A stretch of DNA of 64,000 bases from Narthecium ossifragum (Eukaryota > Streptophyta > Magnoliopsida > Dioscoreales > Nartheciaceae), in assembly GCA_963920575.1 (NCBI GenBank), contig OY986973.1:17470062-17534061 (forward strand), in the 5' to 3' direction. A model generated the notes under the pieces. The model worked only from the letters and a program-made list of their open reading frames with translations, did not search any database and was not told the origin of the DNA. Of this stretch, positions 56,201 through 64,000 are shown one piece after another. Position 1 is the first letter of the stretch; every line of letters starts with the position of its first letter. The translations under genes were made by a program, and so were the position numbers.

Positions 56201-59126
56201 TGCTATTTAGGATTCCCTGGTAAGGGGGTTGGTAAAATCTATTTCAAATCTGCTAAATCGGCCACATACACCGGTTTTTCTGCCAACTCAATTGATATGG
56301 TGGTGATGCATCCGCATGGCGAAGCTGTACACCTTAAAAGGTGAGCACGGCAATTGAGGCATGTTGCCCGTGTGTCGTGCCATATGACATTTAGTATTCT
56401 AAACAATATAACACCATATCGATACTTTAGTGTAACTGATTATTACTGGGGTTTTTATTCTTACAACTATTTCTTCTGCTTCTCAGGTTCGGTTAATTAC
56501 GGACAAGGAGACGAATAAACCTCGAGGATATGCCTTTATTGAGTACTCACATACACGGGACATGAAAAGTGAGAATTTTTTGTTAACCTCCTAATGATGT
56601 TGTAGTTGTACCTTTTGATGTAATCATATCACTATGTTGTGTGAGCAGCGGCTTACAAGCAAGCTGATGGGAGGAAATTGGATAATCGAAGAGTCCTTGT
56701 GGATGTGGAGCGTGGTCGAACTGTCCCAAACTGGAGACCTCGAAGACTTGGAGGTGGTCTGGGGTCTACTAGGATTGGAGGTGAAGAAGTAAATCAGAAG
56801 CATTCTGGCAGGTGAACATGACATCCTACACATTCTTTTAACTTGTGGCTCGATGTGTTGGTTTCCTAATATGATGAAGTTAAATGTTGTTGCTGTTCTC
56901 TTTGCATGAGTAAATTGTTAGTGCCCTTCAGTGGGAGTCCCATTTTTGTTATTCGGCTTTTCCGTTCCCCATGTTGTCATCGTAGATACCCATGCGAACT
57001 CTCTTCTTCTTTCAGAGGTGTAACACAAAACACTGACCTAATATAGATAAGACTCCTTATTTTGTCAAATTTACTAATGGCAGAAAGTCTTCAACTCTCG
57101 GCTGTAATTTGTTGTATTGAGAATGCTAAGCTGACTTGTGGAATGTTAATTTCTGTTTTTAGAATTGTCGGGAATCACCAAAAAATGGAGCCTGTAATTT
57201 GCCCTGATTGAGTTGTTTTTAAGTACTGCAGGTTTGTTTCATCTTAGGTTTGAATCTTACTTGTGAGAAGTTATTTAGGGGTATTTCCTTTAATATGATT
57301 ACTGTTTATTAATAATCTTTGATGCATCTATCAATCAAAAATCCAATGCTTTTCTGTCTCTTCGATGACCAGTGCAGTTATAATCCTAAGTCCACTTGAC
57401 TTTTCAGTGAAATCTTACTTGTACAAGTCATCAAAGTCATCCATCTGAAATCTTAAATTTGTCATCATGGCAACATTATGCTTCTGTTTTGGGACATTAT
57501 GACTTTATTGTGGGCAAGTAATTTTCTGCTGTACTTAGATGAATCACGGCAGCCATAGTCGAGAACCTTATCAACCTTTCATGATGACTTGAGTAGGTTG
57601 AGTTTGTAATCCACATGTTATCTGATTAGGTATGTGATTTCATCCACTTTTCTTAATTTTTTCCCCTTTATTTTTCTGATTTTTCTGATGAGTTTATGCC
57701 TTTTGTGTGTTTTTGATGGAACTAGACCAATGATTAATCTAAATTGTTTGAGTTCATATTTGTCTTTTTCTTCCCTTGGATAGCATGATACCGGTGACAA
57801 TGTTTACTTATGTGACGTCACATAAAGTTTGACGATCCTTGCTATTTCCTCCCATAGTTGCCAATATATCTAATTTATGTTTATCGTGTTTTGCATGCCT
57901 GATTTAATTGTCTGGGCTTTATTGTTGTAGTTTGTAAGACGATCTCTTTGCTTTTTCCATGGGCAGTGCGTGATCGTTATAGTTGGCATTGTCATATCTA
58001 CATTATAATATTAGTTTGACCATCACAACTTGCCTGATGATGTTTCCAGTGTTGTGTAAATTTTAACTATTCTATCACCTGGACACAATGTTAATGTTTG
58101 CACTTTGTTTTAAATGCCAGTAGTTTTTTATATGTTTTCTGTTTGATCTGGTTGTTCTTGTTGTATCGTTCTTCCCTTGTACCTTATTTGTGATTAATTG
58201 CTTTCCAGGGAGCCTCAGCAGATTGCAGCAGGAGGACCTCCTAGATCAGAAGAACCTAGGGTGCGTGATGACCGTCATGTGGAAAGGTATGCCCATCTTC
58301 AATCGTTTTTAGTAATTAAGTTTGCTTGTCTTCACTGAAAAAGTTCTTTTCACAAGTAAGCTGTTGGATTTGTTATGTTTTGTTTACTAACCTGTGATAC
58401 CTGAACAGGGAGAAGTCTAGAGATAGAGGGAGAGATAGGGATAGAGAGCAAGAAAAGTCACGTGAACGTTCCCACGAGAAGACAAGGGATAGGGAACCAA
58501 GAGAGGATAGGCACCACCATAGAGACCGTGATAGGAATAAAGATAGGGACAGGGAAAGAGATCGTGGGCGTGACCGTGATCGAACTCGTGACAGAGACCG
58601 GGAGAGAGATCGTGGTCGTGACCATGATCGTGATCGAACTCGTGAAAGGGATCGTCCTCGGGAGAGGGAAAGGGATCGGGAGCGCGAGAGAGATTATGAA
58701 CAAGCTAACCATGAAAGAGACCGTGGCTATAGTCATGAAAGGGATGTCGAGAATGATCACGTTGAGCCAAAGCATGACCAGGAGCGTGGTGGTGTGAGAG
58801 ACAAGGACATGGATAATGGTGAGCGTGATTATGGACGTGGCTGGTACGATGAACCAACCAAGCATGGCCATGATCAAGATTACGATCACTATGAACAGCC
58901 ACGGAGTAGGCAGCACTATGATCGTCTTGAGCCTGAGAATGATAGGGAGCAATCAAAGCGACATGAACCTGGATATTATGATTCATATAAGAAGACGCTG
59001 CCAGATGGCCATCGGAATCTGTATGACCCCGCAGATTCCATGCCTGAAGAGGGGGAGACTGTTGGAGATCAGGATTATGGATATCAACAATCAGAGAGAT
59101 CCCTGTCCCGTGAGCGTGAGCAGTAA
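53260..59126 (+). CDS. U1 small nuclear ribonucleoprotein 70 kDa (U1-70K), 10 exons
   Basis: U1-70K binds stem-loop I of U1 snRNA and recruits SR proteins at 5' splice sites. Exons: 53260-53358, 54100-54214, 54289-54368, 54445-54520, 54647-54711, 54802-54864, 56487-56568, 56649-56811, 58209-58286, 58409-59126. All introns are GT-AG; 1539 nt, 512 residues. Residues 1-135 carry the conserved N-terminal region ([20 protein letters not shown]). The RRM spans about 137-215 with RNP2 LFVARL (about 140-145) and RNP1 RGYAFIEY (179-186), followed by [20 protein letters not shown]. From residue 274 the last exon encodes an RD/RE/RS-rich tail. Intron 6 (1622 bp) splits the RRM; intron 8 is 1397 bp. The tail is longer than I recall for Arabidopsis. 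Looks functional. Confidence 0.93.
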
Positions 59127-60600
59127 TTTGGATGATCTTGGTATGTTGCTATCTTTTTTCTTCTAGTTGTTTTCAAAGGATGACCTTTTTAACTATTGAC
59201 GTGACTCATTAAGCTATCCTCTCCTCTTTGTTGGAAGGTTTGGAGCTGAACTCAAGTATGGTGCTGGTTTGATGCTGCTTTCAAGTAGATGCAGAAGTTG
59301 GTGTTTGATGGTTGTGTTTGAATCTTGTAGGTTCTAGTTTTCCACCGTCCGTGTTTCGGTATTTTAAGAGGCAGATGTTGAGGCTGTAGCTTTTGTTCTG
59401 CTGTGTCAAAATACTTTTGCTGAAGTGAAAACGTTGGAACTTGTGGAACACACTTAATATGCTGCCTTTTATGCAGCGTCTTTTCTTCATGTAGTTCTAT
59501 GTACTTTCAATTTGTTAGGAATGGTTCTCCTGGACATTTTCTTCTACAGCATGTGTTAAAAGTGTGAACTTTATGTATGTATTTGTTAATTGAGCCTTGT
59601 GGGCCTGTGGGTAGATGCTAGTACAATATTAAGTGTGTAACATGTTAGGTCTTTGAAACATGCTAGTACAATATTAACCCCTCCCCCCTAAGTCACTCTG
59701 CATTACTTGAAACATGTTAGGTCTTTGAAATTTCAGAAAAAAATATCACAGATAGCTTTTTTTGATATTGCTTTCTTTCTTGTTGAGTTTGTGTGGAATT
59801 TTATTGGTAATTTGAAGTTAAAATGCAGACAAAAACGGATCATTGCTGTTGCTTTAAATCTTTTAGGTGTCTTTTTTGGCATATAGCTATTTTATTTTTC
59901 ATGATATCGTGAAAACCTACAAACGTTTTTAAAAAATTAGGTCCCTGGTTAGATACCCGCCTCACTCTCTTCTTCATCTCTCTCTCTCTCTCCCCCTTAC
60001 CTCACGCTGTATCTGTCATATCACTTACAAAGATCACAGACCTTCAGTGGATTTTTAGAAGTACTGTCACCTTGCCATTCAAGTAGTTGTTGCTTCAATG
60101 TTAATATCTGTTAGTTTTGATGTACAGTTTATCACCGAACAGAAGGCCCTTAAAATGATGCTCCGGTGGTACTGAAGACAGATCCTATTTAAGAATGATG
60201 ATACCATGTGAAAGGCCTGATATGACTTGTTTATATCAAGCGAAATACTTCATCACGAAACCTCCAAGAAGTTGCCAATCGTACCACTTACAACAGTTCC
60301 GTTGCCCACATTTAGCAGCCCCAGCTTCAACTACGACCTAAAAACCCTGACGAAAACCCACTACTCATATGCTTGTCCATACACTTCCTTGCCATGCTGC
60401 ATTTTTCTCACTCAAAAACAGCACATACAAACCTAACCATCAATTAGCACATTGGTGTAAAAGTTCCATTAATCATATGGCATCCAACTCGTGGAATCCA
60501 ACAAAAAGCAACATTGCCAATGATCAAATTCACTTTTAGAGTGTGGCATTCACCAAAAACTTAGCCAAGAAAAGAGAGCCCACCGACAATTTAAAAAAGA
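59127..60600. other. 3' region between convergent U1-70K and dUTPase genes
   Basis: 59127 to about 59640 is probable U1-70K 3' UTR. A 45-bp stretch with 'catgttaggtctttgaaa' appears twice (59641-59660 and 59713-59732), a short direct repeat. A small CT microsatellite is at 59970-59995. No other gene. Confidence 0.5.
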
Positions 60601-61466
60601 TCACACCCCAGTAGACCCAAACCCTCCAGCACCTCTAGCAGTGCCATCCAAGTCGTCGGCTTCAACGACCTCCGGCGTCATGATCCTCTCGATTATCATC
60701 TGCGCGATTCGGTCCCCGGGCTTCACCGCAAACTCCACATCAGAGTGATTGAACAAGATGATACCCACCGGGCCGCGATAGTCCGCATCGATCACACCTG
60801 CTCCCACATCAATCGAGCGCTTCCATGCCAACCCCGACCTCGGCGCTGCAAGAAACCAAGATAACCATACTTAAAATGACACAGCACCATTTCATCAAAC
60901 AGGTAGCATAGGAAACCAAGAAACCAAGATGGGCATACCTATACGAGCATAGGTTCCCTCGGGTATGGCGATGCTGAGATCAGTGGCGACTAGAGCTTTC
61001 CCTCGAGCTGGGACGGTGGCCTCCACAGCGCTGAGATGAACAAGAGAACGGTTCGAGAATCACGATATAAGAAGAAATTTGGAGACATGGGTTTGCTTTG
61101 CTTTCGGTAGTACCTCGAGAGATCGTAGCCAGCAGCGAGTGGAGAAGCTCTGGAGGGGATGATGGCGTTTGGGGAGAGCTTCTTGACTCGAAGGACAGGG
61201 CGGTGGTCGTGGGTATCTTGCTGTTGCTGGTCTGCGCCGTTGTGGGAGAGCTTTGGGATCTTAGGGGATGGCTCTTGGAGGCCGGTGGTGCTGCCGTTCT
61301 CCGAAGCATCGATGGCCGCCATTGTTGACCGTGGAAGTGGAAGAGACGGTATGGCTACGGTGGCTTGGAGGCGACGACTGGGTAACGATCTAATTAAGAG
61401 AGTAGAGAGCGCGGGGAAGCAATGGCGCGAAAGTTTCCCGCCATTATTCGGCGCCAATGCTTGCAT
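60601..61466 (-). CDS. DUT1: dUTP pyrophosphatase (dUTPase), 3 exons, two possible starts
   Basis: dUTPase converts dUTP to dUMP and pyrophosphate, keeping uracil out of DNA and feeding dTMP synthesis. Exons on the minus strand: 61466-61114, 61030-60939, 60845-60601, all GT-AG. All five trimer motifs are present: [74 protein letters not shown] at the C-terminus. The ATG at 61322 gives 181 residues ([10 protein letters not shown]) in a strong context (ACAATGG). An in-frame ATG at 61466 gives 229 residues with a leader of 48 that is rich in R, S and L and has no acidic residue before the second Met, like an organelle transit peptide. Probably functional; which start is used is unknown. Confidence 0.93.
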
Positions 61467-61662
61467 TTTATTGGAATTTGAATTCTAATTAAGGGAGTAG
61501 AGCGCGCAGGATTGAGACTTTTGAGAGCAGCTATTTGTAATTATTAATAGAGGCGAGCAGCTCGCATGTCAACAGTTGCTAAAAGTTGATCATCCACGTT
61601 TCAGTATCACTAAGAAATCCATGTGCAACAGTAAGTACATCAATTCCATTTACTCACCTACA
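61467..61662. promoter_or_regulatory. Upstream region of dUTPase
   Basis: 196 bp between the outer dUTPase ATG and a MITE-like element. On the minus strand 'tattaataattac' near 61540 is a weak TATA candidate. Nothing else seen. Confidence 0.3.
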
Positions 61663-61882
61663 GGGTCCGTTTGGTGGCCGGAATGGGAGCGAATGGGAGT
61701 GAATCCGGTGAATCCTGGAATCGGCGGATTCCGGATTCCCGGATTCCGCCGTTTGGCTCGTCGGTGGATTCCGTTTTCGGCGTCCGCTCGGGACGAGCGG
61801 ACGCCGTCCGCAGTATCCGCTCCTGCGGATACCACGGATCCCGGATCCCAGATTCCATCCGGGATCCGTTCCAAATAGACCC
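61663..61882. mobile_element. MITE-like element near the dUTPase promoter
   Basis: 220 bp starting GGGTCCGTTTGG and ending CCAAATAGACCC. The interior is made of GGATTCCGG/CCGGAATCC-type words and a GTCCGCTCGGGACGAGCGGAC hairpin near 61780. A clean TSD is not visible. Related to 41996-42775 and 19361-19782. No protein. Confidence 0.55.
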
Positions 61883-62151
61883 TATGATGCAGGCGGAGGG
61901 ATGATGGGGAACGAGTTATACATGATAACTCGGATAGATCCGGAATCCACTGGAGAAGACATTGGAATCCACCAGCGAAATCTCCCGAGACTCCAAGAGG
62001 AGAGAGAAGATATTTCAATATTCGAAGTTAATTCATATAAAATATCAAAAGGCTCTTATAGAGTTACAAAGAACCTACTTATAGACCTAAAATGTGATCC
62101 TACCAAGTAGAAAAGAGTCTAGTCTAAATAAAAAACCAAATTAGACAAAAT
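61883..62151. other. Intergenic, nothing recognised
   Basis: Short non-coding stretch between the MITE-like element and the MULE-like element. No motif supported. Confidence 0.4.
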
Positions 62152-62611
62152 GGTTTAATTACACTTTTGGTACCTGTAAAACTTTGAATATACCACTTTA
62201 GTACCTCTAGTTTTATAATTACGTTTTTAGTACCTATATTTATTGAAAATAACACATGTAATACCTGTCGTTAGACGCCGTTCTCCAGACTTGACGGCAA
62301 ACCGCTCACGTGATATCACGTGAACAGTTTCCAGTCAATTTTGATATGTTTTCAATCAATTTTGACTGGTTTTGGAACGTCATCTTCTCCGTCTCTAATC
62401 TCACATCTCTCTCTCCTCCCTCTCTCTCTTTCGTGCTCTCTCTCTCACTCGTCTCTCTCTCTCCCTCCCCTGTCTCTCCATCTCTCCTCTCTCCTCTCTG
62501 TCGGTGGTGAGTTGCCCGAAGGAGTCGGTGATGAAGTGCCCGTAGAGCACGTCGAGGTTTGCCCGGAAAGAATCGGTGATGACCACCTCATGGCCTCTCT
62601 CGAAAAGGATG

Positions 62612-62861
62612 CATGCGACGTTCCCTGGCTTGAGTCCAGACATCCCGGCGACGGCCTGTTTCAGGCGGCCTGGCGGTCCGGGGTGGTCTTGGCCGCGGAG
62701 TTCAGGCCTCGCACGCCATTGCAGCAAGCCGCTGACACGACTCCTTCGTTGGTCGCGTAGCTGATGCATGGCCTCAGGTACCCAATCACGGCGCCGCATG
62801 TGATCGCCGCCGATGCCTCCCGGGCGCCGGCAACCAGCATGCAGGCGATCTTTACAGGCAT
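62612..62861 (-). pseudogene. Non-specific lipid-transfer protein (type 1) fragment
   Basis: A frame from 62861 gives a signal-peptide remnant ([15 protein letters not shown]) and then [38 protein letters not shown] and KTTPDRQAA, typical of nsLTP1 with cysteines C1-C4. It then hits TGA. One frame over it goes on as [17 protein letters not shown]. The expected C-x-C pair is missing at the shift, consistent with an approximately 10-bp deletion. The normal end of the protein (about 20 residues with two cysteines) is absent; unrelated sequence follows. nsLTPs are secreted lipid binders; this copy is dead. Confidence 0.75.
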
Positions 62862-62881
62862 GGATGATAGATGTCATATGG

Positions 62882-63516
62882 AAACCATCAAGCAGAGCAA
62901 TGTTCTCTTTGATGACCTCGCTGAACACCTCGTTCCTATCTTCTCTAGCAAATTTCCCATAGACAATTCTGCAGATGATATCATTGGCAAAGCTGTACAG
63001 GATCTTGGTTACATTCACCGGAGATGTCGGCGAAGAAGAGATCTTTTTGATCATGAGAGCCACTTCCTCCTCTTTGGCCGGCCGGAAGGACTGCACTCTC
63101 TTGGAGCTCAACAAGTGGGCGTTGGAGACCTTTCTCAGCTGCCTCCAGTGATCGGCGTAGGGTGAGAAGGCCATGTCGGCGCCGCCGTAGAGGAGTATCT
63201 TGGCGGCCTTCAGAGAGGGCCGGCTGGCTAAGACGAGATCATGGGTTTTCATGATCTCTCGTGCCACCTCCATGGACGAGACGACGATGGTCGGCACATG
63301 GCTGAGGTGGAGGAGCATGAGCGGCCCGTTCTGCCGTGCAAGAGCTCGGAGAGATCGGTGAGGCAGCGAGCCGAGCTGGTGGAGGTTTCCTATTAGGGGA
63401 AGCTTTGGTGGAGAAGGTGGCTGCAGCTGACTTCTTCTCTTTACTCTTTTGGTCCTCACAAGAAGTAGTGAAACTAATAAGAGAAGAGCAAGCCATGAGA
63501 AAGCTAGCAGAAACAT
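62882..63516 (-). pseudogene. CYP71-type cytochrome P450, N-terminal fragment
   Basis: ATG at 63516: membrane anchor MFLLAFSWLALLLLVSLLLV, basic stop-transfer (RTKRVKRRSQ), proline hinge PPSPPKLPLIGNLHQLG, then helix-C WRQLRKVSNAHLLS and FSEVIKENIALLDGF. About 212 residues match CYP71 enzymes. It breaks off before the I-helix, K-helix ExxR and heme-binding cysteine loop, so no activity is possible. The frame runs on into the lipid-transfer fragment out of register, giving a spurious 400-codon frame. Captured exon-1 piece rather than a resident gene. Confidence 0.8.
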
Positions 63517-63620
63517 TGTGTACTCTGCAGCAGCTATTTCAGTCCGGAACCCATGTTTTATAGTGAAAGATGGATGTAAAGATCCATGCCTGACATCTAT
63601 CATCTATGTAAAGATCCACC

Positions 63621-63702
63621 TTCGACTCGGTCCTGGCCGGCTGCGTGCCGGTGCTCTTCTCGGGCGACTCGTTCACCTGGCGGGAGAGGAGAGGAGCTAT
63701 CG
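63621..63702 (+). pseudogene. Short GT47 (exostosin-like) glycosyltransferase fragment
   Basis: The plus-strand frame reads FDSVLAGCVPVLFSGDSFTW, close to the FDSxLAGCxPVxF block of plant GT47 enzymes. Only about 25 residues are present and there is no continuation on either side. It is opposite in orientation to the P450 and lipid-transfer pieces. Confidence 0.5.
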
Positions 63703-64000
63703 CATGGAGTTCTGATTTAAGGATAGCATGACGTCAGCGTAAATAACTATGGTGCATGTTGAACTACTGGGAAGTAATGAATGCTCTGCCTGCCATAAAT
63801 ATATGCTAGAGCAGTGGGTAGACGGCGATGAAGGTTGGTGAGACGACGGCCGGCGATGAACGTTGGTGAGACGACGGCCGGCTATCACGCCGTGGCCATT
63901 GAAGCCCACCGTCGAGTTCATTGCCAGTGACCGAGAGAGAGCACGGTAGAAAGAGGGAGGAGAGAGAGGAGAGAGATTAGAGATTAAATATGGTGATGAG
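63703..64000. other. Right interior of the Pack-MULE-like element
   Basis: Contains a short direct repeat ('gatgaaggttggtgagacgacggccgg' and 'gatgaacgttggtgagacgacggccgg' near 63827 and 63855, differing at one base) and the GA-rich inverse of the left CT-rich block. No gene. Confidence 0.45.

Larger units (their letters stand above)
62152..64000. mobile_element. Pack-MULE-like element with captured gene pieces; right end outside the window
   Basis: The left end 'GGTTTAATTACACTTTTGG' is followed by MULE-style text ('tacctgtaaaactttg', 'cacgtgatatcacgtg'). A CT-rich subterminal block at 62390-62450 is matched by its inverse at the window's right edge (63925-63985): 'TCTCTAATCTC' followed by 'CTCTCCTCC' and 'GTGCTCTCTCTC' on each side. 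Between these lie pieces of three unrelated genes. The outer right TIR would lie beyond 64000. Confidence 0.55.

Noticed and set aside
58458..58952. 164-codon minus-strand frame opposite U1-70K exon 10
   Set aside because: It is the antisense shadow of the arginine-aspartate repeats; its Ile/Thr/Val composition follows from the sense codons.
62401..63603. 400-codon open frame on the minus strand that begins like a complete P450 gene
   Set aside because: Only about 212 codons match a P450. The rest is lipid-transfer sequence read out of register and a CT-rich tract; heme-binding and ExxR motifs are absent.

Overview
This is a 64 kb piece of a flowering-plant nuclear genome. The evidence is two intron-rich housekeeping genes with GT-AG introns whose translations match plant proteins end to end, plus plant-type Ty1/copia, long-LTR, LINE (DUF4283/CCHC ORF1), MULE and PIF/Harbinger-like elements. 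The species cannot be named from the sequence alone. A run of 200 N at 7193-7392 is an assembly gap.

Three host genes stand out. COPG (coatomer gamma, 21657-28686, +) rebuilds as 18 exons giving an 886-residue protein. The U1 snRNP 70K gene (53260-59126, +) rebuilds as 10 exons giving 512 residues. The dUTPase gene (60601-61466, -) rebuilds as 3 exons and has two plausible starts, one of which adds a transit-peptide-like leader. U1-70K and DUT converge. The three encode vesicle coat, splicing and nucleotide-pool functions and have no evident shared pathway.

Nearly everything else is transposable elements, many nested, with target-site duplications (TSDs) still readable. Left side: an old LTR-type element (1-6170) carries an array of GGATCGATCC palindromes and is split by a solo LTR (3001-6029). 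A PIF/Harbinger-like element (6903-19086, TSD TTA) was hit by a solo LTR (7777-18376, TSD GGAAG), which was hit again by members of the same LTR family (9380-11750; 12274-18273; 12752-17712; 15022-17585). A foldback element (21059-21357) lies in the COPG promoter. Middle: a LINE with an internal deletion (29059-33463), a non-autonomous MULE (33528-35031), and a second LINE (36531-50757). The second LINE holds a copia element lacking its 5' LTR, a MITE-like element, and a solo LTR that itself holds a solo LTR. Right side: a further solo LTR (51386-52769) sits just upstream of U1-70K. A MULE-like element (62152 to beyond the window end) has captured pieces of a CYP71-type P450, a lipid-transfer protein and probably a GT47 glycosyltransferase.

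The most unusual signals are: (1) a copia copy integrated with its primer-binding site as one terminus, flanked by a perfect 5-bp TSD; (2) an insertion whose two ends are both LTR starts in inverted orientation, again with a perfect TSD; (3) ATCGAT-core palindromes placed just upstream of CTATAAATAG-type boxes in several LTR families; (4) the multi-gene Pack-MULE-like chimera. Boundaries, TSDs and exon joins were read by eye from the sequence; no database search was run.
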